From Cohnella sp. CFH 77786 (GTDB lineage Bacteria > Bacillota > Bacilli > Paenibacillales > Paenibacillaceae), in assembly GCF_019400745.1 (NCBI RefSeq), contig NZ_WJIB01000014.1, forward strand, positions 1 to 64,000: DNA of 64,000 nt. Reading direction: 5' to 3'. Position numbers and translations under genes: made by a program. Below the pieces are notes generated by a model. That model was not told where the DNA came from and did no database searches. It saw nothing but the letters and a program-made list of their open reading frames with translations. Below are positions 16,804 to 25,733 of this stretch, piece after piece (within the stretch, counting starts at the first letter, position 1; every line of letters begins with the position of its first letter).

Positions 16804-18267
16804 TTGTCTATGTCTACTGTGAAAGTTGAGAATCACCGTCCTAAGTTTCATTTTTCTCCTCCGGCGGATTGGATGAATGACCCGAACGGGCTGGTTTATT
16901 TTAAGGAGGAATATCATCTTTTCTACCAGTACTCTCCGAACGGAACGGACGTTGGAGGTATGCATTGGGGACATGCGGTAAGCAGGGATCTGATGACATG
17001 GGAACACCTCCCCATAGCGCTTGCCCCCGATGAGAAGGGAATGATTTTTTCAGGCAGCGCCGTGGTGGATTGGAACGACACAACGGGGTTTTTCGGCGGA
17101 AAGCCTGGACTTGTCGCTATTTTTACTTACCATGATCATTCCGGATTGACGCAAAAGCAAAGCCAAAGTATTGCATATAGCAAGGATTGCGGAAGGACCT
17201 GGATCAAATACGAAGGGAATCCGGTTATCACTTCCGATCAATATGTCGATTTTCGGGATCCGAAGGTTTTCTGGCATGAAGAAACGAAGCGATGGGTGAT
17301 GGTTCTCGCTTGCGGCCAAACGGTTTGCCTTTACCATTCGCCCAATTTAAAAGAATGGACCCTTGGCAGCGAATTCGGTGAAGGAATCGGTTCCCATGAC
17401 GGCGTCTGGGAATGTCCGGATTTGTTCGCGTTACCCGTAGACGGGGATAGAACGAACTTGAAATGGGTCTTGCTTGTAAGCATTGGAGCCGAGCCTGCAT
17501 TCCCGGAAGGTTCAAGAACCCAGTACTTTACCGGGCATTTCGACGGGCGTGCCTTCGTGCCGGATGAAGCTTCCCAAACCGTTCGTTGGCTTGATTATGG
17601 CAGGGATAATTATGCAGGCGTAAGCTGGTCGGACATCCCGGAAGAAGACGGACGGCGAATCTATATCGGCTGGATGAGCAATTGGAAATATGCGAATAAG
17701 ACACCAACCGAAGGTTGGAGAGGCGCCATGACCATTCCAAGAGAACTTACACTGGAATCAAGGAATGGCGAAGCCGTATTGATTCAACGTCCTGTGTTGG
17801 AACTGGAAAGGATCAGAACTCCTCTTCTAGTGGCGGAAGGGGAAGCTGTAAATGAGCTGAATTTGTTATTGAAGTACCAACAACTGGAAACGTACGAGAT
17901 CGTAGCCGAATTTGTACTTGCTCAGGGCATTGACTCCCTTGGGTTTAAACTAAGAACCTCGGAACAGGAAGAAACAGTGGCCGGATATTCCGTGAAGGAT
18001 TCTGCAGTATTCGTCGACCGTTCTCGTTCGGGAGTCGTTGATTTTCATGAGCATTTCGCCGGCATACATCAAGCGATCTTGCCGCCCGATTTGCAGTGTC
18101 TACAGTTGCGTCTTCTTGTCGATCGCTCATCCGTGGAGGTATTTGCGAACGACGGTCTTGCCGTGATTACAGATTTGATTTTCCCGTCTCCATCCTCATT
18201 AGGATTATCTCTTTTTTGCAATGGGAAGAACGAGTTACCCTATAAAGTGAAAATTTACCAACTGTAG
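16804..18267 (+). CDS. Glycoside hydrolase family 32 beta-fructosidase (levanase/sucrose-6-P hydrolase type)
   Basis: A 487-aa enzyme hydrolysing terminal beta-fructosides (sucrose, sucrose-6-phosphate, inulin or levan oligomers). The GH32 five-blade propeller contains WMNDPNG (nucleophile Asp26), FRDPKVF (Asp152, transition-state stabiliser) and WECPDLF (acid/base Glu203). A C-terminal beta-sandwich (about 340-485) carries LRLLVDRSSVEVFAND. There is no signal peptide, so it acts inside the cell on imported sugar. The TTG at 16804 fits AAAGGGAG about 9 nt upstream. An ATG two codons later is possible. It is divergent from the LacI regulator. No PTS or sucrose transporter lies next to it. Confidence 0.93.
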   Translation: MSMSTVKVENHRPKFHFSPPADWMNDPNGLVYFKEEYHLFYQYSPNGTDVGGMHWGHAVSRDLMTWEHLPIALAPDEKGMIFSGSAVVDWNDTTGFFGGKPGLVAIFTYHDHSGLTQKQSQSIAYSKDCGRTWIKYEGNPVITSDQYVDFRDPKVFWHEETKRWVMVLACGQTVCLYHSPNLKEWTLGSEFGEGIGSHDGVWECPDLFALPVDGDRTNLKWVLLVSIGAEPAFPEGSRTQYFTGHFDGRAFVPDEASQTVRWLDYGRDNYAGVSWSDIPEEDGRRIYIGWMSNWKYANKTPTEGWRGAMTIPRELTLESRNGEAVLIQRPVLELERIRTPLLVAEGEAVNELNLLLKYQQLETYEIVAEFVLAQGIDSLGFKLRTSEQEETVAGYSVKDSAVFVDRSRSGVVDFHEHFAGIHQAILPPDLQCLQLRLLVDRSSVEVFANDGLAVITDLIFPSPSSLGLSLFCNGKNELPYKVKIYQL

Positions 18268-18294
18268 TTGTTCTGGTTCAATAGCTACCTCAGC

Positions 18295-18330
18295 GGCCTC
18301 GGACCTTGTCCGGGGCCTTCCGTTTTGGTT
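18295..18330 (+). terminator. Terminator after GH32 gene
   Basis: GGCCTCGGAC (18295-18304) pairs with GTCCGGGGCC (18308-18317) with a 3-nt loop, followed by a T-rich tail. Confidence 0.75.
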
Positions 18331-18381
18331 TCGTCAGATCAGGCACCCGAAAAATTGCAACCTTTTTCGAAATCTCGATCC

Positions 18382-18410
18382 TTAAACGGACAGTGAAACT
18401 TCACTAAAAT
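18382..18410 (+). promoter_or_regulatory. Candidate promoter with palindromic operator upstream of LplB gene
   Basis: TTAAAC (18382-18387), a 17-bp spacer and TAAAAT (18405-18410). The spacer contains the inverted repeat AGTGAA-AC-TTCACT (18392-18405), which fits a regulator site overlapping the promoter. The -35 match is weak. Confidence 0.45.
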
Positions 18411-18468
18411 AGAGTCATAGAAAGGGCTTACACGTAACAGCAGAGAAGCCTGATGGAGGTGAAGCCGG

Positions 18469-19440
18469 ATGTCGACGGAAGCGGGATACGAGGTGCCCCT
18501 GCAGAAGCAACTGACCCACAACAAAGCGTCGTTCACTCGGCTGCTCCGCAAATTGTACGCACAGCGTTATTTGCAAGTAATGGCCCTGGTCGGCGTCGCG
18601 TGGATGATCGTCTTCAACTACATTCCGATGTACGGGATCATCATCGCGTTCAAAAACTTCAACATCATCAAGCCGATCTCGGAAGCGCCCTGGGCAGGTC
18701 TAACGCACTTCAAGGACTTCCTGAACGACGACAACATCGGCTACGTCATCAAAAATACGATCGGTATGAGCGTGCTCAAGCTCATCATCGGTTTCCCGTT
18801 GCCGATCCTGTTCGCGATATTCTTAAACGAGCTTCGCCCGATCCGCTTCAAAAAATCGGTGCAGACGATCTCGTACCTGCCGCACTTCCTGTCCTGGGTC
18901 ATCCTCGGCGGCATCCTCGCCACTTGGCTTGCGGATATCGGAATCGTCAACAAGCTGCTGCTGTGGCTGAACGTGATCGACGAACCGATCACCTACCTGG
19001 CGGAGCCGAAGTATTTCTGGACGATCGTCATCGCCTCGGACATCTGGAAGGAACTCGGCTGGTCCGCCATCATCTACCTGGCCGCCATCTCCAGCATCTC
19101 GCCCGAGCTGTATGAAGCGTCGACGATCGACGGTGCGGGACGATTCCAGAAGATGTTCTACATCACACTGCCCTCGATTCAAGGCACGATCGCTATCCTC
19201 TTCATTCTGGCGGTCAGCGGCGTGATGAACTCGAATTTCGACCAGATTTTCATCATGAGCAATCAATTGAATGAGAGCGCAAGCAGCGTCGTGGATACCT
19301 ACGTCTACAAAATGGGCCTTCAGCTCGGACGCCATTCCTACGCGACTGCGGTCGGCCTGCTGAAATCGGTCATCGCGCTTCTGCTCCTGCTGACCGCCAA
19401 CTATATTACGAAAAAGCTGAACGACACTTCCCTGTTCTGA
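18469..19440 (+). CDS. LplB-type carbohydrate ABC transporter permease
   Basis: A 323-aa inner-membrane permease with six predicted transmembrane helices. It is of the LplB/YtcP-partner class used for complex polysaccharide fragments. Typical motifs: NYIPMYGIIIAFKNF near the N-terminus and the EAA loop YEASTIDGAGRFQKMFYITLP (about residue 219), which docks the ATPase. GGAGGTG lies 7 nt before the ATG. It is the first gene of a three-gene operon with a second permease 17 bp downstream and a lipoprotein SBP. No ATPase gene is present. Confidence 0.94.
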   Translation: MSTEAGYEVPLQKQLTHNKASFTRLLRKLYAQRYLQVMALVGVAWMIVFNYIPMYGIIIAFKNFNIIKPISEAPWAGLTHFKDFLNDDNIGYVIKNTIGMSVLKLIIGFPLPILFAIFLNELRPIRFKKSVQTISYLPHFLSWVILGGILATWLADIGIVNKLLLWLNVIDEPITYLAEPKYFWTIVIASDIWKELGWSAIIYLAAISSISPELYEASTIDGAGRFQKMFYITLPSIQGTIAILFILAVSGVMNSNFDQIFIMSNQLNESASSVVDTYVYKMGLQLGRHSYATAVGLLKSVIALLLLLTANYITKKLNDTSLF

Positions 19441-19457
19441 CGAAGGCGGTGAATCCC

Positions 19458-20348
19458 ATGTTCAAGTTGCAACGCAGATCGCCCGGCGAAGCGCTGTTCG
19501 ACTACGTGAACGTCATCCTTATGCTTGCGGTCTGCGCCATTACGATTTATCCGATCTGGTACGTGCTGATCAATTCCTTGAACGAAGGACAGGACGCGAT
19601 GCGCGGCGGCATCTACTGGTTGCCCCGCAAGTGGTCGCTCAGTAACTATGAAGCGGTGTTCGCAAACAGCGGCATCATGACCGCGATGTGGATTACGGTA
19701 GCCAAGACTATCGTCGGCACCGTCCTGCATGTGTTCTTCACCGCGATGGTCGCCTACGCCTTCTCGCGAAGAGAGCTGATCGGGCGGCAGATCTACATGA
19801 CGATCGGCACGATCACGCTGTTTTTCAGCGGCGGCCTGATTCCATACTACCTTTTGATTCGCGATATGCATCTGCTCGACACCTTCTGGGTCTACGTTAT
19901 CCCGGCGCTGTTCAGCTTCTTCGACCTGATCATCTTCCTCGCCTTCTTCCGGGACCTCCCGGCGGGGCTGGAGGAAGCGGCGAAGATTGACGGTGCCGAC
20001 GATTTCAAAATCTTTTATCGGGTGATTATTCCGATCTCCATGCCGGTTGTGGCGACGATCGCGTTGTTCCACGGCGTTTATCAATGGAACGACTACTTCT
20101 CGGGCGTTATTTTCATCAACAAAAACACCGAACTGCAGCCGATCCAAACCTATCTGTACCGGATCGTCGCGCAGGCAAGCTCGAACCAGATCGCCGCTCA
20201 GGCGTCCGGCGGCATAACCAAGACCGTCACCTCGCAGTCGATCAAGCTCGCGACGATGGTCGTTACCACGCTACCGATCGTATTCGTCTATCCGTTCCTG
20301 CAGAAATACTTCGTCAAAGGCTTTATGATCGGCTCGATCAAGGGCTGA
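19458..20348 (+). CDS. YtcP-type carbohydrate ABC transporter permease
   Basis: A 296-aa permease, partner of the LplB-type protein. It has six predicted helices, starting FDYVNVILMLAVCAITIYP, and the EAA motif LEEAAKIDGADDFKIFYRVI (about residue 173). The C-terminus YPFLQKYFVKGFMIGSIKG is characteristic of this class. The ATG at 19458 with AAGGCGGTG upstream is preferred over a GTG at 19449. Export of the two permeases as a heterodimer would import oligosaccharides delivered by the SBP at 20443. Confidence 0.94.
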   Translation: MFKLQRRSPGEALFDYVNVILMLAVCAITIYPIWYVLINSLNEGQDAMRGGIYWLPRKWSLSNYEAVFANSGIMTAMWITVAKTIVGTVLHVFFTAMVAYAFSRRELIGRQIYMTIGTITLFFSGGLIPYYLLIRDMHLLDTFWVYVIPALFSFFDLIIFLAFFRDLPAGLEEAAKIDGADDFKIFYRVIIPISMPVVATIALFHGVYQWNDYFSGVIFINKNTELQPIQTYLYRIVAQASSNQIAAQASGGITKTVTSQSIKLATMVVTTLPIVFVYPFLQKYFVKGFMIGSIKG

Positions 20349-20442
20349 CCGTCACCGGTTGCAAGCTTTGCCGGGAGGGAGGGGCCAACCCAAGCGGCAA
20401 GTTCCAACATACTCACGATCATACGAAAAGGGGCAATGTCAA

Positions 20443-22116
20443 ATGAGAATCAACGTACGCGGCGTACTTACGCTCGTCATGGTAGCGGCCATGTCGGCAA
20501 CGATGATCGCATGCTCGTCTTCGGGCAATAATGAAGCGGCAAGCAGCACGCAGCCGGCAGCCACAACCGCAGCGTCCGAAGCGCCGAAGGCAAGCGCGGA
20601 CCAGCCGGGCTGGAAGGCGGACACAAAACCGATCACGTTCGACTGGTACTTGAACTTCTCCTGGTTCCCGAACAAATGGGGCGTAGACGCCACCTCTCAA
20701 TACATCACCAAAAAAACCGGCGTAAACATCAACTTCATCGTGCCGGCCGGCAACGAGAACGAAAAGCTGAACACGATGATCGCATCGGGCTCGCTGCCTG
20801 ACTTCATCACGCTGGGCCCGTGGGAAGACGCGGTCAAGAAGATGATCGAAGGCGAAATGGTTTTGCCGCTGAACAAGCTGGCGGAGCAATATGATCCGTA
20901 CTTCTTCAAGGTCGCCGACCCTGCCAAGATCTCTTGGTATACACAGCCGGACGGCAACTTCTACGGCTATCCGAACGCCTCCTCCTCGCCGAAGGACTAC
21001 CAGAAGTTCGGCGAAAAACAGGCGTCGAACCAGACGTTCCTGGTCCGCAAGGATATGTACGAAGCGCTCGGAAAGCCGGATATGCGCACGCAGGAAGGCT
21101 TCCTGAATGCGCTTAAGGCGGCGAAGGAGAAGTTCCCGGACGTGAACGGCCAGCCGCTGATTCCGCTCGGTCTGCATGAATTCACCGATACGGGCAACTA
21201 CTCGCTCGAGTCATATTTGCAGAACTTCCTGGCGATCCCGCAGGAGAAGGACGGCAAGCTCTACGATCGCCGTACGGATCCCGAATACATCAGTTGGCTG
21301 AAGACATTCCGCAAGGCGAACGAGATGGGATTACTGGCGAAGGATATCTTCATCGACAAGCGTCCGCAGATGGAAGAGAAGATCGCACAGGGCCGTTACT
21401 TCGCGATGCTGTACCAGCGCACCGACATGGAGCCGCAGCAGAACGCGCTGTTCGCGAAGGATCCGAATTCGATTTACGTCGCGGTCGACGGACCGGCGAA
21501 TTCGAAGCAAGACAAGCCGACGCTTGCCGGACCGGGTATCTCAGGCTGGACGATCACGCTGATCTCCAAGGACGTGAAGGATAAGGAAAGAGCGATCAAG
21601 TTCATGAGCTACATGCTGAGCGAAGAGGGCCAGAAGGACTTCTACCTCGGCGAAAAGGGCGTCTCCTACGACACGATCGACGGCAAAGACCAGTTCAAGC
21701 CGGAAGTGCTGGATTTGCTGAACAAAGACCGTTCCGCATTCGACAAGAAGTACGGCTCCGCCTTCACGTTCTGGATGCTGATGGACACGAACATGAACCT
21801 TCAATGGGCGCCGCCTGCCGTAGAGCCGTTGAAGTCGCTGGCAGACTGGACGCGCGGCAAGACCGTCAGCTTCTCGCAGTTCGACAACCTCAATCCGGCG
21901 GGCTCGTCCGAGGAAGGAATCGCGGTGCAGAAGATCGCTCAAGACTGGGGCAAGGTGCTTCCGAAAATGATTCTCGCGAAGTCGGATGCCGAGTTCGACG
22001 AAATTTTCCAGAAGCACCTGAAGGACCGCGACGCGGCCGGCCAGGCCAAGATTGACAACTACCGGCAAAAAGCGTACGAGGAAAATGTGAAGAAGCTCTC
22101 CGAGTTTATGAAATAA
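20443..22116 (+). CDS. LipO-type extracellular solute-binding lipoprotein
   Basis: A 557-aa SBP with an N-terminal lipoprotein signal (cleavage at the Cys of TMIAC, residue 23) and a Ser/Ala-rich linker. Its large size and ITFDWYLNFSWFPNKW start fit the LplA/LipO class that serves LplB/YtcP permeases for long oligosaccharides. ATG 20443 follows AAAAGGGG. The longer frame from 20359 has no ribosome site and would spoil the signal peptide. Third gene of the transporter operon. A histidine kinase/response regulator pair with its own promoter follows. Confidence 0.93.
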   Translation: MRINVRGVLTLVMVAAMSATMIACSSSGNNEAASSTQPAATTAASEAPKASADQPGWKADTKPITFDWYLNFSWFPNKWGVDATSQYITKKTGVNINFIVPAGNENEKLNTMIASGSLPDFITLGPWEDAVKKMIEGEMVLPLNKLAEQYDPYFFKVADPAKISWYTQPDGNFYGYPNASSSPKDYQKFGEKQASNQTFLVRKDMYEALGKPDMRTQEGFLNALKAAKEKFPDVNGQPLIPLGLHEFTDTGNYSLESYLQNFLAIPQEKDGKLYDRRTDPEYISWLKTFRKANEMGLLAKDIFIDKRPQMEEKIAQGRYFAMLYQRTDMEPQQNALFAKDPNSIYVAVDGPANSKQDKPTLAGPGISGWTITLISKDVKDKERAIKFMSYMLSEEGQKDFYLGEKGVSYDTIDGKDQFKPEVLDLLNKDRSAFDKKYGSAFTFWMLMDTNMNLQWAPPAVEPLKSLADWTRGKTVSFSQFDNLNPAGSSEEGIAVQKIAQDWGKVLPKMILAKSDAEFDEIFQKHLKDRDAAGQAKIDNYRQKAYEENVKKLSEFMK

Positions 22117-22152
22117 GCCCATCACGAGTAGAAACGAGCAGCCATTCCCGAT

Positions 22153-22200
22153 AGTAAGCCGTCCTTCCTCCCAAAGGCGGCTTACGATTATTGGGGTTTG
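22153..22200 (+). terminator. Hairpin after the transporter operon
   Basis: GTAAGCCG (22154-22161) pairs with CGGCTTAC (22178-22185). The tail is only moderately T-rich. It precedes a new promoter for the HK gene. Confidence 0.5.
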
Positions 22201-22226
22201 TCCGCGTTCCGGCTGCGTTGTATGAT
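22198..22226 (+). promoter_or_regulatory. Sigma-A promoter of HK/RR operon
   Basis: TTGTCC (22198-22203), a 17-bp spacer and TATGAT (22221-22226), 38 bp upstream of the TTG start. The two-component genes can therefore be expressed independently of the transporter. Confidence 0.65.
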
Positions 22227-22264
22227 GAGAGCAAAAGCCGACTACAAGAGCTGGATGTGATCGA

Positions 22265-24178
22265 TTGCGTAAACGCTTGCAAGGATGGGGCCAGCGGCTG
22301 ATGCTGCGGCTTGACGACATGCCGCTGCAGAAGAAGCTGATCGCCGCATACGTCGTCGTGATTCTGGTACCGATCATTTTGTTCTCCATGATTACGTTCA
22401 ACCGGTTCGCAGGCAGCACGATCCGCGATATCATCGACAAGAACAAATACATGCTGGAGAACGAGCTGACGAACATCGTCAACAACATGGAGCTGATGGA
22501 GCGGACTGCGACGCTGATGATCACGAACGATAATGTCGAGGAATATTTGCTGCGGTCAAGCGAACCGGAAGCGAACGAATTGATCACATTCAATACCGAA
22601 ACGTTCAAATCGCTGCAGAACCTTCATTTCAATAACCCGAAAATCGAGAACATCCGGCTCTTTACGAACAATCCGAATGCGTTCGAATTGTGGCCGATCA
22701 TTTTTCACGAAAGCCGCATCGCGAACGAGAGCTGGTACCGGGACGTGCTAAGCCGCAAAGGGGTCGTGCACTGGGAAATCAATCGGGTGAGCAAGGATTT
22801 GATGGACCGTTATTTGGCGGAGCGGGACGATACGCAGATCAATGTGTCGTTGATGCGGGGGATCAATTATACGAGCGAGCATGACGGGATTGCGGAAGTT
22901 AGCATGACGATCAATAGCTTCGTGCCCAAGATGTTTGCATCGAATCCGGTCGATCAGTCCCAGTTGCTCCTCTACGACCGGAACGGAATGGTGTACGGCA
23001 ACACGGCGGCACCGTTTTTTGCTAATCTGTCCATGGATGAAATCAAGCGCCACTTCGCAGCGAATCTGGGCGACGGCGCGACGGACTTCCGGTTCTCTTA
23101 TAACGGCTTGCCTTACTTGTGCGTCTATACGAAGATCGATAGGCTGGACGCCTATATGCTGAGTATTGTTCCGCTGGAGAATACGATCAACGAAATCCGG
23201 GATACGCGCAATCTGATCATTTTAGCCGCTGTCGTTCTCATCGTGCTGTTGTCGGTCATCACGTACGTGATGTATTCGTTCATTCTGAAGAAGCTTCATT
23301 CGCTGCAGGGATCGATGAAAAAAGTGCGGCAAGGCGATTTCAACATTGACCTGGACATCCGCGGCAGCGGCGAGGTGGGGGAACTGGCGCACCATTTCCG
23401 CAAGATGGTCAGCAAGATCAACGAGCTGATCGCGGATGCGGTCAATAAGCAGGCCGCAACCAAGGAAGCGGAGCTGAAGTCGCTCAAGAATCAGATCGAT
23501 TCGCACTTCCTGTACAACACGCTGGAAAATTTGAAAATGCTGGCGGAAATCGAGGGCCAGTATACGATATCGGACGCACTGACGTCGCTCGGCGGCATGA
23601 TGCGCTACAGTATGAAGTGGACCAGCAATCAGGTTCGGCTCAGCGATGAGATTGCGCATATCAAAAATTACATCTCGATCATGAACATCCGCTATGACGG
23701 ACGTCTATCGCTGAAGCTCGATATTCCGGCTGACTACATGAACCAAGAGGTGCCTAAGATGTCGCTGCAGCCTATTGTCGAGAATGCGCTTAAGCATGGG
23801 CTGACGTCGCAAGCGGAGGGACTTATTATCGCGATCCGCTGCCTCTTATCGGGAGGCGCGATGCTGATCGAGGTGTCGGACAACGGAACGGGGATGCCCG
23901 CCGCGCAGGTCCAAGAGGTGAATGCGAATCTGAGAATGAATGACGAGTCATTCTATGGTAAATATGGAAATAAATTGAAGGAAGAGGAGAAGGAAAGCGG
24001 AGGCAGCGGCATCGGCCTGCGCAATGTCACGCAGCGAATCATGATGTATTGCGGGAACGAGTACGGTATGCGAATTGACAGCCAGGAGGGAGCGGGAACG
24101 ACTGTGACGATCAAGCTGCCTTATTCCATCTTATCCGGAGGGTTGACCACCCATGCGAAACGTGCTGATCGTGGATGA
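22265..24178 (+). CDS. YesM-type sensor histidine kinase
   Basis: A 637-aa membrane kinase. TM1 is at about residues 24-46, followed by a 270-residue extracellular sensor (dCache-like), TM2 (about 318-340), HAMP (about 340-392), a His_kinase domain with DSHFLYNTLENL (phosphorylated His414) and a C-terminal HATPase with QPIVENALKHGL, DNGTGMP and GSGIGLRNV. The start is TTG 22265, with only a weak ribosome site. ATG 22301 is an alternative. It overlaps the response regulator by 26 nt. It probably senses a carbohydrate handled by the adjacent LplB-type transporter. Confidence 0.92.
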   Translation: MRKRLQGWGQRLMLRLDDMPLQKKLIAAYVVVILVPIILFSMITFNRFAGSTIRDIIDKNKYMLENELTNIVNNMELMERTATLMITNDNVEEYLLRSSEPEANELITFNTETFKSLQNLHFNNPKIENIRLFTNNPNAFELWPIIFHESRIANESWYRDVLSRKGVVHWEINRVSKDLMDRYLAERDDTQINVSLMRGINYTSEHDGIAEVSMTINSFVPKMFASNPVDQSQLLLYDRNGMVYGNTAAPFFANLSMDEIKRHFAANLGDGATDFRFSYNGLPYLCVYTKIDRLDAYMLSIVPLENTINEIRDTRNLIILAAVVLIVLLSVITYVMYSFILKKLHSLQGSMKKVRQGDFNIDLDIRGSGEVGELAHHFRKMVSKINELIADAVNKQAATKEAELKSLKNQIDSHFLYNTLENLKMLAEIEGQYTISDALTSLGGMMRYSMKWTSNQVRLSDEIAHIKNYISIMNIRYDGRLSLKLDIPADYMNQEVPKMSLQPIVENALKHGLTSQAEGLIIAIRCLLSGGAMLIEVSDNGTGMPAAQVQEVNANLRMNDESFYGKYGNKLKEEEKESGGSGIGLRNVTQRIMMYCGNEYGMRIDSQEGAGTTVTIKLPYSILSGGLTTHAKRADRG

Positions 24179-25715
24179 CGAAAAGAACATACGGCTTGGT
24201 CTTCGCGCGATGATCGAGCGCGAATTCCAAGGCCGGTTTGCCGCGCTGTTGGCTTCGGACGGCGAGGAGGCGCTGAAGGAGCTTTCGCGGGAGAAGATCG
24301 ATCTCATGATCACGGACATTCGGATGCCGAATATGGACGGCATCGAGCTGATCAACCGCGTCCGGGAGCTGGAGAACCAGCCTTCGGTGATCATCCTCAG
24401 CGGGCATGACGATTTCGCCTACGCGAAGGAAGCGATCCGCTGCGAGGTGAAGGAGTATTTGCTGAAGCCGATCGTGAGAAGCGAGTTGTTCCAGGCGTTG
24501 AACCGGTTGGACAGGGAGCTTGAGCGCAAGGAGGAGCAATCCGCTCTGCTGGAAAGCTCGCTCAAGCAGCAGGAGGACTATCAGGAGAGTCAGCTCCGGA
24601 TCGTGCTGCTGCAGCCCGAACTGCCGGCATCGGACATCCACACCATGCTGGGGAAAGCTGGGCTCGATTGGTTGGACGGGGATTTCCGCATTGCCGTACT
24701 GAAGCCGGACGATGTGACTTCAACCGGGAAACGGCCGGATTTGAAGGCGGCCGTCGATTCGCTGCTGACGGATGAAGCGTTGGAAGCGGATGTCCGGTGG
24801 CTGCGATTTTACGATAAAGACGGGCAACTCGTCGTCGCCGCGAATCACGAGAAGCCGTTCCGGTTGTTGGCGGAGCATGCGTTGGGACGCAATTTTCTCG
24901 CGTTCCGGATGGGGCTCGGCGCTCCGACCTCCGGCATGGAGCATCTGAAGCCGGCATACGAGCAGGCGCTAAAGGCAATGAAATATACGTTCCTGCAGGC
25001 CAATCCGAGCTTTGCTGCGTATGAGAATATGAAAGATCTCGACACAGGCTATACGCTGCCGGCAGCGGACATTCAGAAGCTCGCTAACATGCTTGGATCG
25101 GACCGTGAGAAGGAGATGAAGTTGCTGCTGCACCAGCTCTTGGACATCCGGACCGTAAGCAGGTATGATCTCGCGTATTTGGAGGCGGTAAGCGCCGCGT
25201 TGAACGAGCTGGTCTTCGATAAGGTGTTCTATGCTTATGGGGAAGAATCGATCGAAATCTTGAAGCTGTATAAGATGGTGGGCAACATCTATAACTTCAA
25301 TCATTACCACGACTATGTCCATGGGGTCGAGAGCCTGCTGTTCCAGCTGAACGAATACGTGAAGACGATGAAAGCGGCGCATGTCGACAATAAGGAGATG
25401 AAGCGGGCGCTGGCGTTCATCCAGGAAAACTATCATAAGGATCTGAATATGGCGACGGTGTCGAACCACGTTTCGCTTAACTATACGTATTTCAGCGAAT
25501 CGTTCAAGCAATATACGGGTGAGAGCTTCGTCAATTACTTGAAGAAAATCCGGATCGAGAACGCCAAGCGGCTGCTCGAGACGACGGATCAGAAGGTGTA
25601 CGAGATCGGTGAGAAGGTCGGCTTCGAGAATACGAAGAACTTCAACCGCGTGTTCAAAGAAATGGAAGGCGTAACTCCGCTCGAATACCGCGAACGGCGT
25701 CATATGTTCGAGTAA
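24153..25715 (+). CDS. YesN-type response regulator with AraC DNA-binding domain
   Basis: A 520-aa regulator. The receiver domain (residues 3-120, phospho-acceptor Asp55 in MITDIRMPNMDG, conserved KP at VKEYLLKPI) is followed by a long central region and a C-terminal AraC/XylS double HTH (about 415-515: NMATVSNHVSLNYTYFSESF, then VGFENTKNFNRVFKE). The ATG lies inside the 3' end of the kinase gene, which indicates coupled translation. It is predicted to activate the upstream transporter operon. An AT-rich gene set begins only 18 bp after its stop. Confidence 0.94.
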   Translation: MRNVLIVDDEKNIRLGLRAMIEREFQGRFAALLASDGEEALKELSREKIDLMITDIRMPNMDGIELINRVRELENQPSVIILSGHDDFAYAKEAIRCEVKEYLLKPIVRSELFQALNRLDRELERKEEQSALLESSLKQQEDYQESQLRIVLLQPELPASDIHTMLGKAGLDWLDGDFRIAVLKPDDVTSTGKRPDLKAAVDSLLTDEALEADVRWLRFYDKDGQLVVAANHEKPFRLLAEHALGRNFLAFRMGLGAPTSGMEHLKPAYEQALKAMKYTFLQANPSFAAYENMKDLDTGYTLPAADIQKLANMLGSDREKEMKLLLHQLLDIRTVSRYDLAYLEAVSAALNELVFDKVFYAYGEESIEILKLYKMVGNIYNFNHYHDYVHGVESLLFQLNEYVKTMKAAHVDNKEMKRALAFIQENYHKDLNMATVSNHVSLNYTYFSESFKQYTGESFVNYLKKIRIENAKRLLETTDQKVYEIGEKVGFENTKNFNRVFKEMEGVTPLEYRERRHMFE

Positions 25716-25733
25716 AAGAGGTGACGGGCAATC

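Noticed and set aside
20348-20443. Possible hairpin between YtcP-type permease and LipO-type SBP genes (TTGCCG/CGGCAAG)
   Set aside because: The stem is short with a long loop and lacks the regularity of the two SBP-permease hairpins.
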